In this document: positions 12,501-23,437 of the stretch, one piece after another
How positions within the stretch are numbered: position 1 is the first letter of the stretch
Layout: each line of letters begins with the position of its first letter
DNA from: Mycogone perniciosa
Lineage: Eukaryota; Ascomycota; Sordariomycetes; Hypocreales; Hypocreaceae
Length of the DNA stretch: 64,000 nt
Assembly: GCA_025331125.1 (NCBI GenBank)
Contig: JAOALB010000103.1
Span: 144,099 to 208,098, forward strand
Direction: 5' to 3'
Translations under genes and position numbers: made by a program
Notes under the pieces: model-generated
Databases searched by the model: none
What the model saw: only the letters and a program-made list of their open reading frames with translations
What the model was told of the DNA's origin: nothing

Positions 12501-15500
12501 ATATGACCCCAATGAGGAGATATCCATCGAACCGTATTAGCACTCAATGCTGATTTTTGTTCGGGGTGAGCAAAGAGGTCTAGCTTCGAGTAGTTGATGA
12601 TAAGGATCAGTTTGAAAATGATCAGTTTGCCCTTCACATCTGTGCATGAATCCATGAAGTCGATGGCAATATGTAGGATTTCCTCCGTGGTCAGGAGACC
12701 CGTAAGCTCCGGAAGCCAAGTGTGGAAGTGTTGTACAGCCAAGGTTTGACTGCCTACTAACACGGGCGCTGAGTTGCGCATCATCTCATCAAGGGCTTTG
12801 AAAATGGTCCGCAAATTCCGAGTGAATCCTTGAGTAGAAGATGTGATTCCTATTCCAGCCTCCTTTGCCCTCTGCTGTCCACGAGATTGGGTGATGAACT
12901 TGAGTATATGCCGTACAACTTTGAAAGTAGCACGCAGCTTGCGAGCCGTCTCCGGCTCTGTGGGATTCTTGAGAAGTCTAGTAAAGGACCGTATCAAGCA
13001 AGGTGTAGCAAAAGGATAGTTGAATTGGGTCTCGGCATATTGGTCGACGAGAGGACCCAGGTTGAACCTTCGATCATGAACAATACCAAGAACTCTGACC
13101 ATGGCCGTAAACACCAGATCTTCATACTCATCGTTTCCGGAGTACTCGACAAGAATTCCAAAGAGACTGTCCAGCACATTACTAAGAAGCTTGACAACTT
13201 CAATCTCGGGGACGAAAATAAGCTGTCTCAGCACCGTAGGGATTTCATCCTTTGGCAATTCCTTCCATTTGAGAACCCCCAGGATGACCCTATCTTGTGA
13301 GAACCTGGTGCTGCAGAGGAAAGTGTCAATGAGCAATACCGCAAGTGGGCCGGTGACCTCGACAGAATGCTCATCTTTGCCACGCGGCGCCCATGGAACG
13401 GAGAGATAGCCGCCTCTCCCTGAAGGACCGGCCTGCGCGGTAGAGGTGAACTCGTCTACTTTATAGAGCAAGAGTCCGTGCGGTCCATCGCGAATAAAGG
13501 CCTGGCTTTCCCAGAGGGGCATATGAGCAACAGCGAATGGAGGATTGGGCATATCGGATAAAAACACGACAACATGAGCATTCGCAACATCACTTGGTGA
13601 CAGTGAAAGTCGTAGCGTCTGGTTCCAAGCCTCTCCTCTCTCCACAGCAGAGGACTTGAAGGTTGTCATTCCCTCCGTATTGGACGACGTGAAAATGCAT
13701 TTTTCAAATCGCTCTCCAGAATGCTGACGAACTTCAAGAGTAACTTGTAGGTTTCCTCCGTGAAGTGTGCTCGGTATGCTCGTTGCGCTGCCTCCATATC
13801 TTGAGAGGAGATGTTGTCTAGCCAAAGCAGCGATGTTGAGAGTGAGATAGATGTCCGATCTAGGCTTTGTTGGCGCAGCAGAGAAGCCTATCCTGCTGGT
13901 CTTCGAAACACCTGACAGCATTGTAGGTGTAGCTTTGATTAAGTCATCGGCATCTGAATGATTGAACTTCTTAAGAGACACCTGCAGTCTCTCGCCCCTT
14001 CTCGATTTCTCATAATGACCCGAAGCGCTGCTCATCAGCTCGCGAATTAATGGGTCAAACTCATCGTCGGGGGAGACCTTCGCGGACGGTGACCAGATAC
14101 CGATAACCTGTTCAACTTCCTCTGCCTGCTTCATGATGGAATTGAGTTTCAAAACACCAATGCCTACTGTGCGCTGGGCCGTCTGTGTTGATTCGACGAG
14201 ACTCGCTGTACTTTTGGACCCAGCAGTGCTTGGTGGACCATAACCATCCTGACTATCCATGCGGCTGGTTGATGGTCTTTCATCTTGCTGCTCTGACACC
14301 GAATCCATCTTGTTCACGGCACTACCACGGGAGAAGGCAGATCGTGCAGTTTTGGCACCCCACATCAAGCTTCTCCTAGAAGTCTTGGTTCCACTGAGAG
14401 GCGGTGATCGCGGGTTTTCTTTGGAATAGCTGCTATCAGTACCTGACCGGGAAAGGGGTCGGGGCACCACAACTTGCTGTGAGGCCAACACCTTGACGAC
14501 AAGATACAACTCGGAGTCAGCTGATGGTGCATCCCCAATGTCCTGCGCAGATAGGTCGGTAAAGAGTGTTCTTGTACAGGAATTTTGCGCAAGAGCCCCT
14601 ATTGATCCGCCTGCTGGTATCTCAATGGCGAAGCATTCCGACAGGCTTGTACCTTTACCATACTGCGGCTTGCTGACGAGGTACGCCATCAAAGTGGTTT
14701 CTTCGACAGAGGTTCCTGCGAAGCCTTTTACCTCCAGCAAGATATGATTGAGGCTTGTAAGCTCAACTATTGGCTGAGGAGGTTCATCTAGCAGGCTCAT
14801 AACCGACTGCAGCTTTGTGACGTCCACCACCGAATCATCACCCGTCAGAACCCGACCGCGGGCTGCTGGGTCTCGTACAACCACCTCGCCACCACAAAGC
14901 TTATTCACTGTAACCAGATCCCAAACAGTTTTTTCTCGTAATCTCTCGTACTCGTGGGCCGTAAGAACGTTGTAGAGAAACTGTTGGCGATGAAGGTTTA
15001 GAGAAGCGACAAGTTGCGACAGTTTGTCTAGCTTCGAATACTGTCGGGAGAGAAGCAGTTCGTGCAGGTTTTTAGAGTGCCATTCTCGCAGGCATGAAGC
15101 GATCTCGTCGACCAATGGTTCATCGACCGACGTAGGTGTTTCGTCCCCAATCTTTAGCATAGGAACTGGTGCTGGAGGCCGAGGCGTACTGGGGTCTCTC
15201 TTCATGGGGGCAGATAAATTCCCATAAGTGCCGTTAGTCAGTTCTCTCAGAGGCTTCCTCCACTTGTTCGAACCAGACAGATTCGGTTTCTTGATCGATT
15301 CGGTACCATTGGTTATCCCGCTCTTGGCAGAGTCACTGGCGGGTCGGCCATCCGTATCGCTAGCCAAATCGGCGTCGTCGACTTCATCTGACTCGCCAAG
15401 CATTTCTCGAATCTCTACATAGCTTCGGGGAAATATGCCACTGAAGACACGAGCCTCCAGTGTCTGCCCCTTGACGGATGTCAAGCCAGCAAGCAAACTG

Positions 15501-15661
15501 GGCGGTGCCACTAGGTAGCCACGCAGCCAGTTGCCATCCGGCGTCTCCTCGATGATGTAGAGCTCATCGCCAATTTCGAGCGGGAGGTCGGCCGGACTCG
15601 AAGCAGAGAAGGGGTATGTCGCGACGGCGAAGGCAATACGGGGTAAAGGCTGCCAGGGCAT
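9576..15661 (-). CDS. DCK1: DOCK-family guanine nucleotide exchange factor (SH3-DHR1-DHR2), 2008 aa, 2 exons
   Basis: Exons run 15661-10204 and 10144-9576 (6027 nt); donor GTGAGT, acceptor CACTAG, and the junction preserves an in-frame Tyr. An SH3 domain spans about residues 8-80 (ALYDF-like AVATYPF, EIGDELYIIEE, GNWLRGYL, GIFPRSYVEI). A C2-like DHR1 spans about 600-735 (SDIYLTLNIA to GLLLYKVDE). A long helical armadillo-like middle follows, then DHR2 at about 1427-1800 (YVHQLANLQAE, GLALRLHADLYEWDP, LPEPTVG). A basic, Ser-rich tail ends GSVDEE. DOCK proteins load GTP on Rac/Cdc42 GTPases through DHR2, bind phosphoinositides through DHR1 and usually pair with an ELMO partner (yeast Dck1-Lmo1 acting on Rho5). 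The symbol follows the yeast homolog; if the genome has two DOCK paralogs, the assignment needs a tree. The first exon (5458 nt) is the longest in the window. Confidence 0.92.
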
Positions 15662-18310
15662 TGAAACGCCGGGTGATGGGCTTTAAAATAGCAGCGATTT
15701 GGTTCGGTTCGAGCAGCCGTTATTTCAGAATCGCGGTGCGCAGCAGCTGAGTGGTCGGGAAGACTCGACGATAACGAATGTGTGCGCTGGCGCGAGAGTG
15801 TTGTAAAGGCATCAAGCTTCAACGCGGCGGGCCGAGGGGCAAGAGAGCCGCGATGGCTAGATTGACGGTTCCCGTTAATGAAATGCTCCTATGGATGCTG
15901 ATGAAGCTCTGAACAGGAGAGTATTTCATGATACGTACGACTTGTGAAAAGCTGTTTGCAGGAGAGGGAAAAAAAGCCGGCTGTTGTTCGACAACCCCTG
16001 AGCAAACGCGGCAAGGATATCTATCGATGGTGATCTGACGGCGCAATGCAGTCAGAATAATCGGTCAATGCCTGGCCGCAAGTCGAAATCGCCCATACCA
16101 GAAAACCAGAATATGAATATTAGATGCTCTGCGCTCCTGGACATGCCAAACTCGAACCCCCGAAATGAAGATAGAAGATGAATTGGCTCCGCGAGGGGAA
16201 ATTTCCAGCCCTGACCGCGAGGTCTTGTCCTTGGTCTCAATACTAATGGACTTCTCTGTCCACGGCGCACGGGCTCCAGGACGCGCTGTACCTGCCTCGT
16301 ACCCACTACTTCTAGTGCTTGCAGTAGTGGTGCAAGCGGTGTTGCGTACGAGTACAGGCACCGTACTGTGTACATATGTTCCAGTGGAGTAATTACTTGT
16401 ATTGATTGATTGCTCAAAGCTGCGAGATCACCTCCTGTTGGCACAACCGGCCCGTGCCTTCAGTCAAATCTAGAATCTATTACGGTACATGTAATAGTGT
16501 TCAGCTGCAATGAAACTTTTCATCGCACAACAGAAGATGTGCGAAACTCGCTGCAGGTGGTTGGCATGCCGTGTTCCGTGGTAGTACTACTGTATAGCTA
16601 GCAATGCCCTCCTTTTCCGGTTGTCGTCGATGGTTTCCGAGAAGTTAGTTGCCTCAACTGTTTCATGTCCAATGAATCTCCTCTAGATAGAGCTCTCATT
16701 AGTCAGTCGTTCTTGAGCTGTAAGTGCATGCATCAGTTTCTCAGTTTCTTCTTATTCATGAATCATCGCCCGATCTCCTATCCCTGGCCCTGTCAATATT
16801 ACTACGCTTATCGGGTTTTATTAATGAACCAGGGACGCTCAGACCTTTGAAACAGTACCTCCATGCTCTTCGCCAACCTACCCTACAAATATATTTCCAA
16901 GATATCTGGGTTTCAATCGTACATATTTGCATCCATGTATTTCTGTTTGTACCTTTCACTGCTATAGATGCTCACGGCTGTGCGGGAATACTTGGAAATG
17001 ACTAGTGCTCTACGCGTTATTTCGTCGCGGTCACTAAAGTTGTTTGATTGAACGGCTAAACATCTCAAGCCCAGCTCCACACATTCAGGGGGCGGGTTGA
17101 CCGCCGTCGATCCAGTCTAGAAAAGACGGCATTTGCCACTTCAACTCGGCTCGTATTTCCACGGCCAACCAAGTTCCATGATGAGCATACACGTACGTAC
17201 AAAGTACAAATGCAGGGAGGAACTCCTGTGGCTGAAATCGACAAAGCGGCCCTTGACGAAGCCATATTATGACCTAGTACTCAGTAGTATTAGTCTGCCC
17301 AGGTAATAGTATGTAAGGTACCTCGTAGTCTCCATTGAAGAAATCCATGAAATGCATTACTCTGTACTTGCATACGGAGTACTACGAACCAAGATTTGAG
17401 AAATGAGCTGTCCCCACATCCCCGCCTCTGTCTTGGCGATCCTAAAGATTCACAAACGCACTCCGTACTACGGAGATGTATGAATACTACTACTATAGTA
17501 CTACGGAGTACCTAGTAATAGTAGATTACATCCTTTCTGTATAGTTGGGCACTACTACTCGTATTCGGCCATCCTAACAATTTTAAGCACTGAAACCGGG
17601 CTCATAACTTCTCTATTATCAGTATCTACTAACGAGCCGGATGTTGTGCGTTCTTAGGATCTGGTAGTGTAGGCTTTGTTCCACCATGAGACAATAAGGT
17701 AACAGTACTATCGCTCTATGCATCTACTACGGAGTATGGAGTACTTCATTTCAATACATAGTATCATGGAAAATTATGGAATACTATATACATTATTTAC
17801 TAACTGGGTGACAGCATATTAATATCTTATGCACTATACTACCGACAACGTATTCTGTGCAGAATATGCCGTATTACTCCACCAGTTGATCCATTCAGCT
17901 TCACATATCCCAAATACTACATGGAATAGTTATTCATGCCTATTCTGACCAATGTCGGTGTCGTTCCACCACAGAGAGTAAACAATAGCAGAGGGGACAG
18001 CTGTTTCCAGTTTATTGACATATGTGTTGTCATGGACTTAAAGAGCACGCCCTTGCCTCATAGTTTCGTCACTGTGCTATACAATTGTCTGACCGTCCAT
18101 TGTGACCCAATTGCCAAGTCGTAGCACAATTCTGAAGCTGCCTACATAAAGCCCTGGGATTTTAAGCATTCCAACATGCTTTTAATAATCACTCTTTCCC
18201 ACACTCATCCCCCACGGCCCCGATACGAGAGAACCGCGAACACATAGTTCTCTCCACCTCCACTAGCTTTACCACATTCATACCCATCTTGACAACTTAC
18301 ATCGGCCATC
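15662..18310. other. Gene-poor intergenic stretch, 2.6 kb, motif-dense
   Basis: No frame longer than about 130 codons, and none resembles a protein I know. From 17280 to 17770 it is crowded with TACGGAGTA (17373-17381, 17502-17510, 17728-17736) and ACTACTA/TAGTACT words. The last 100 bases are the pyrimidine-rich leader of the GNAT gene. A non-coding RNA cannot be excluded, but nothing positive supports one. Confidence 0.6.
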
Positions 18311-19126
18311 ATGGGAACACCCTTCATTAGCTTTCTCGAGCCTAGTAAGCTCGAGGGCTTCAAGCACGGCATCCCGCGAGAAACACAGCCCACATCTATC
18401 CCTAAACCATTTCTCGATGCCATGGAGGTCCGCGAGGATGTCTTCGTTAAGGAGCAAGGAGTCCCTGCGGAGAACGAGTTCGACTCCGATGACTCACGGT
18501 CGTGCCACTGGGTCGTCTACGCCAGTGTTAATAAGACAGAAGTGGCCGAAGTGAGGGATGAAGAAGGCAACATCGTGCAGCCACGGAAGAGCTCAACCCG
18601 AACCACACCTGTAGGAACCATTCGCGTGGTTCCATTCCCGCATGAGCCGCACCCAAAGCCCGGTGGAAGATATTGGAACGGTGTGCTGGAAGGCGAGGAA
18701 CAAACTGGCGACAAGAATGACGCAATTCCCACCAGGACATATGCTGCAGATCGACCTACAGCCTTTCATGACGGCAAGGAGCCTTACGTCAAACTCGGAC
18801 GTCTGGCGGTGGCAAAGGACTACCGGGGCAACCGACTGGCCGGTCTCCTTGTCAAGACAACTCTCGAATGGCTCAAGAAAAACCCATCCTTCTTCGACCC
18901 GAGCATCAGAGAACTGGGACTAGAACAGATGGGCGTAACCGATGAGACGGGAGCACCACAGTGGGGAGGCCTCGTTTGTGTCCATGCTCAGGAGAAAATC
19001 GCCTATGCCTGGGCAAAATGGGGGTTCGTGGTAGATGAGGACATGGGGAAGTGGTGGGAGGAAGGCATTCCTCATGTTGGAATGTTTCTGCGTCTGAATA
19101 TTGGCAACAAGCAACTCCGGATCTAG
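18311..19126 (+). CDS. GNAT-family N-acetyltransferase, 271 aa, single exon
   Basis: Uninterrupted from ATG (context GCCATCATGG) to TAG. The N-terminal half carries VREDVFVKEQGVPAENEFD, the typical alpha1-alpha2 segment of acyltransferases with the GNAT fold. About 163-182 reads LGRLAVAKDYRGNRLAGLLV, matching motif A, whose RxxGxG/A loop binds the acetyl-CoA pyrophosphate. Downstream HAQEKIAYAWAKWGFVVDE is motif B (the YxxxGF region). Fungal proteins of this size are usually annotated as glucosamine-phosphate or general GNAT acetyltransferases; the substrate cannot be told from sequence. Insertions between the strands (EVRDEEGNIV and a Pro/His-rich loop) are larger than in bacterial GNATs. 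It converges with the uS7 gene. Confidence 0.88.
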   Translation: MGTPFISFLEPSKLEGFKHGIPRETQPTSIPKPFLDAMEVREDVFVKEQGVPAENEFDSDDSRSCHWVVYASVNKTEVAEVRDEEGNIVQPRKSSTRTTPVGTIRVVPFPHEPHPKPGGRYWNGVLEGEEQTGDKNDAIPTRTYAADRPTAFHDGKEPYVKLGRLAVAKDYRGNRLAGLLVKTTLEWLKKNPSFFDPSIRELGLEQMGVTDETGAPQWGGLVCVHAQEKIAYAWAKWGFVVDEDMGKWWEEGIPHVGMFLRLNIGNKQLRI

Positions 19127-19469
19127 AACCCCACTGCGAGGAGACAAACAACGGAATCACGAAGAAGGCATGATCTTTCATTAGAATAGAAGGTAGACTC
19201 ACGGACAAGTCCGCTCACACTAAAAAGCCGAAAACATTCCTTGATTGACGCCGTACTTTTTGTCTCATCACCTGGTGAAGTATAGACACAGGAGGCATGA
19301 TTCATTTAGCCCTTGTGGAGCCCATATTTTTATTTAGACCCTAGAGCCACTTGTGACAGTCCATAGCCGCGTTCCCAGACCCGAACGCAAAATGCAATTC
19401 TGAAAGATGCCTGAACCACGCCAAAGCCACACACTCCATCCATCCAGGTAAACCCCCGCCGCGCACCGT
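19127..19469. other. Convergent 3' region
   Basis: 343 bases between the stop codons of the GNAT gene and the uS7 gene. It presumably holds both 3' UTRs; nothing else seen. Confidence 0.6.
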
Positions 19470-20246
19470 TTATCGGTTGCTCTTGGCCACACGCTCCAAC
19501 TCGTCCTTCTTCTTGATAGCGTATGAGTTGCTGCTACCCTTCGCGGCGTTGATCAGCTCCTCAGCCAGGCACTCAGCAATGGACTTGACGTTTCGGAAAG
19601 CAGCCTCGCGGGCACCGGTGGTGAGGAGAGCGATGGCCTGGTTGACTCTTCGGAGAGGGGAGACATCGACGGCTTGTCGGCGGACGGTACCGGCAGAGCC
19701 AATTCGGGTAGAGTCTTCACGGGGACCGCAGTTGACAATGGCGTCAACGGCAACCTGGATGGGGTTCTGGTCGGTCATGAGGTGGATCTAAATAATGTAT
19801 TAGCAAATGGTCTCGTTGCCAAGTCCACTGTACAGTCTGGGCACAACATACGATCTCGAAAGCGTGGGCGACAATTCGGACAGCCATGAGCTTCTTGCCG
19901 TTGTTGCGGCCGTGCATCATGAGCGAGTTGGTCAATCGCTCAATGATGGGGCAGTTGGCCTTTCGGAATCGCTTGACGGCATATCGGCCAGCAGAGTGGG
20001 TGACATAGACGGGGTTTCGCAGGGAAATGTAGTCGCTATTCGGTCAATCCATCAGCACAAAAAATTTCTCCCTCCCAGCAATTTATTTTATCGCAACTCG
20101 ACGTACGTCAGAGAGATGTCGCGGACCTCGACATCGTAGTCCCACTTGTTGAACAGCTTGACGTTGCCGACCTCCTTGACAACATCCTTGGGGAGAACGT
20201 CGGAGACGATCGTGTTCTCGATCTCGATTTCACCGGCGTCAGACAT
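19470..20246 (-). CDS. RPS5: 40S ribosomal protein uS7 (S5), 213 aa, 3 exons
   Basis: Exons run 20246-20107, 20035-19852 and 19787-19470 (642 nt). The protein carries hallmark uS7 segments: KLFNKWDYDVEVRDISLTDY near 30-50, then RNPVYVTHSAGRYA, KRFRKANCPIIERLTNSLMM, HGRNNGKKLMAVRIVAHAFE and the C-terminal NPIQVAVDAIVNCGPREDST and RRQAVDVSPLRRVNQAIALL. It belongs to the head of the small subunit near the mRNA exit. The length fits eukaryotic uS7 (about 200-225). The divergent eS25 gene starts only 324 bases away, and a probable 5'-UTR intron lies upstream (see that entry). Confidence 0.97.
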
Positions 20247-20570
20247 CTTGGCTATTTGCAGTCGAGAATTCCGGTGCTGGCGGGGACTGCAGGTTAGTAT
20301 TGCGGAATGTCGAGATGTGATTTTTCGAGATGTTGAAGGTGGGCGTGGTCGCGAGGATTGAAATTTTGGTGGTGTGCCCGTTGGGCGAATCAGGTGGCGC
20401 GAAAAGTTAGGTACGTACCCGCCACCCACGTCCGCTTAGGGCACGGCTGCCCTGGCGAACTCGAACTCCGAGTGGGCGGGTTCGTTCAAGTGGGAGGGCT
20501 TGGAAACGCATCGCCAAAAATTCCCCTTCCTCCACCACTTGCCACCAACGACAAGCACATCACAGACACA
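20247..20570. promoter_or_regulatory. Bidirectional ribosomal-protein promoter (uS7 / eS25), with probable 5'-UTR intron in uS7
   Basis: Only 324 bases separate the two start codons. On the minus strand TACTAAC followed by CTGCAG ends at about 20288. This is a perfect branch point plus 3' splice site, lying about 40 bases before the uS7 ATG. A GTACGT donor occurs at about 20420, giving a likely leader intron of roughly 130 bases. CCACC/GGTGG and GCCCAACGGGC-like GC-rich words lie between. Promoter function is inferred from position; the intron from its signals. Confidence 0.65.
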
Positions 20571-20973
20571 ATGGTACGCAGCACCAGCGCTCACGATGGC
20601 GTCGCAAACTAGATGCTGATAGTGAATTTTACAGGCGCCCGCTGCTGGAGCAAAGAAGCAAAAGAAGAAGTGGTCGAAGGGCAAGGTCAAGGACAAGGCC
20701 CAGCACGCCGTCCTGCTCGACAAGACCACCTCCGAGAAGCTCTACAAGGATGTCCAGTCCTACCGCCTCGTCACTGTCGCTACTCTCGTCGACCGAATGA
20801 AGATCAACGGTTCGCTCGCACGACAGTGCCTCAAGGACCTCGAGGAGAAGGGTATGATCAAGCCGATCGTCACTCATAGCAAGATGAAGATCTACAGTAC
20901 GACCTCCAGCGCCCCCGAAGGAATTTGTTTGCGATACTAACAGTATACAGCCCGTGCCATCGGTGACGCGTAA
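20571..20973 (+). CDS. RPS25: 40S ribosomal protein eS25, 95 aa, 3 exons, first exon is ATG only
   Basis: Exons run 20571-20573, 20635-20896 and 20951-20973 (288 nt). The start codon alone forms exon 1: ATG is followed at once by GTACGC, and exon 2 opens after TTTTACAG with GCGCCCGCT (APA). The product starts MAPAAGAKKQKKKWSKGK and contains TTSEKLYKDVQSYRLVTVA, LKDLEEKG and the end KMKIYTRAIGDA, all characteristic of eS25. The last exon encodes seven residues. eS25 sits in the small-subunit head and is the factor needed for some IRES-driven initiation. Confidence 0.96.
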
Positions 20974-23437
20974 ATCAGCTGAACGGTGGAAGTGAAGCAT
21001 TGGCATTTGGCGTCTGGTTGGTCTGAAAATAAGAGAACGGCCACAACTGCGGAGGATGATGCAAGGCACATAGAAAGCCTGGTTGGGACTCTTTTCATGC
21101 TGGGTGTAGCATACCTTGGGACCGGAAACGCTTTAGCGTATGGCAACGGAATGAAGATCTTCAAATGAGCAAAAAGACATGACATTTTGAATACAATTGT
21201 GATGCCACAATTGTTGTCCCACACCTAGATGTGCGATCTATCTTGAGGCTCTCCTTGATGAGTTGCATGACCTACATGTTGAACTCCATTCTACCTATCC
21301 TCTTGAGCCCACTCTACAGATCTCGGTCAGCGCCATCATCAATTGTGAAATTGTGGAGAATTGCCGATTGATATTTATGCCATGGTTGGTGCTGGTCTTA
21401 TATCTAAGGTACCTATATTTACTACTATTATGTAGTACTACCTTACCAGTATTACTAGGCAGTAGTAGATAATACATGTGGATAGTATAATAACATTGAA
21501 GCTCTACCTCGCGCCTATCGCAAAAGTGCAGTTATTAGAAATGGTCCAAGATTGAGGAGAGGATGTTTGTGGTAGGGACCTCATTGCCTTGCATTGGCGA
21601 TGTTGGGCTTTTTTATATCAAAGAAGAGAATGATAAAATAAGAGAAAAAAACCAGACAGTGTCCAAACTGACCGATGGATTTTGAACTCTTGATGGGATT
21701 TTTGACATGGAAAAAGTGCTGTCAACACAATGTCCCTCTGCTGCAAACGGGGCCCACCTATGATATGGAACTCTAAGGCTGTATGTAGCGGATGAGAATG
21801 CAGTAACAAAAATGAGCACGCATTGTTCTACAATACCGCCAAAATGGTTGATTATTTTTCAATGTCTACTTTATCTGGAATTGCCCCAGGCTCTACGTAG
21901 TAAAGAATAATAGTATTACCATCAAATATGACTGCATTTATGTTAGGGTGATGAGAGCCACCAAGATCACATGCAAATATCACTACCCAGTCCAGTGCAT
22001 ATGTCAATGGGTAGCCATACTGCTTTTATTCCGCTATGCCGCAACCTGATGCCAGATTCAAATTGTGCGTTAAGAAAATAGAGATCAGATATGAATTGTG
22101 TTCTCACAATGTCCGGTGGTCTTCTTCTGCTCGCCAGCCGCAAGATGCCGACTTCCATTCTGTAAAACAGAAGGACCCCCAGAGTTTCTCAGTCTTTTGC
22201 CTAATTAAGTGTATTCTCCAGGGGCAAGCCGTTGATGTACTTCGCTTTCTGCGCTGGAAGGGTTGTGGATTGAAACAGCCTGTCAGTTCTTTCATATGGC
22301 TGGCGTTGTATCCTCTGAATAATGATAGGGCCAAATCAGGCAGGCCAGAACAAATCTGGAATGATGCTACGGGACTTGTTATGCAGTAAAAAAACAGGTT
22401 TGAGTCTCACATGCACAGTTCCCGCCTAGCCAGCCTTTTTGTTGTTATATATGGCGAAGTTAATCAATGTCCCTCAGGATCTCCCTGACTTGTATTCCCC
22501 AGAAGAGGAAATCTTTTGAGACCAAAATCTAATAAGACTCTAGGAGCGGCATTTGTTGCGGGAGGCATATGGAAGCCCCAGATAGGCAGACCGAGGAATT
22601 CAGACTGTCTTCTGGTGGAGCCGGAGTGCGCGGGATGGGCTCAGTTATACCCGATGAGATAAGCGGGACTGTGGCGGTTGCAAGGATACCTACTTAGGTA
22701 CCTAGATGCGAAGGACGAGACGACATGTCCTTACGAGTACGGACAGGATGGAGACGTAGGCGAAGCTGATATTATCTCGAGAGCCGTTTTTCAGAGATTT
22801 TGCTAATCTCGCTCCGGTGACAGTTGCTATAGACACTTTGAGGCTTGAAGCTGGGATGCTTGAGGTACTCCGTACTACATATATACTGCTCAACACAGCG
22901 GGTAAATGGCCGAGGGTTGGCGGGTGGCCTCGGCGTGAGAGAATTTCGGAGCGAACCGGTATCTCGCTGCCCAGTATCTCGCTGCCCAGTGACATGAACT
23001 GAGGGCCGCCCAAAACAAAGGTTACAGCACTGTGTCATCTTTTGTGTGCAGCGCGTTGCTGGGGCTTTTTTAGCCAAGACCCAAGCCCAAGCCCCTTGAA
23101 TTAGGCAGACCGATATTACAGCAGACCGATAGAACAGACCTGCCTGAGGCTGCTGCAAGCACAGCGCTGTTCGAGAAGGCGATTTGCAGTGCAGGATCCA
23201 GTGGTCCTAGGCTCCTAGGCTGCGGCACTAGCGCAGCCCGGAAAGACTCGCTCTCAAAAGCTGTCCCCTTCAGACCCGCCGCAATTTTTTTTCCCTCCCC
23301 CCCAAACCACCCATTCGCCCGTCGGTGCAGAATTTATTTCGCTCGACTCCCACATCCACTTCTTTCTTCCTCCTTCATCTCCATCTCCCCTCAATCCTTT
23401 CTTGTATTTCCGGGAAAGCGTGAGAACATCAGCCAAA
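20974..23437. other. Intergenic, 2.5 kb
   Basis: Lies between the eS25 gene and the ADP/ATP carrier gene. Open frames are below 130 codons and unlike known proteins. It contains an ACTACT/AGTAGT-rich patch (21413-21475), a duplicated 15-mer TATCTCGCTGCCCAG (22960-22974 and 22975-22989), and TACTCCGTA at 22866-22874. The final 150 bases are C/T-rich and act as the carrier leader. No RNA gene recognised. Confidence 0.6.

Noticed and set aside
16140..16170. tRNA T-loop-like GGTTCGAG word on the minus strand
   Set aside because: No matching acceptor, D or anticodon arms could be folded around it.
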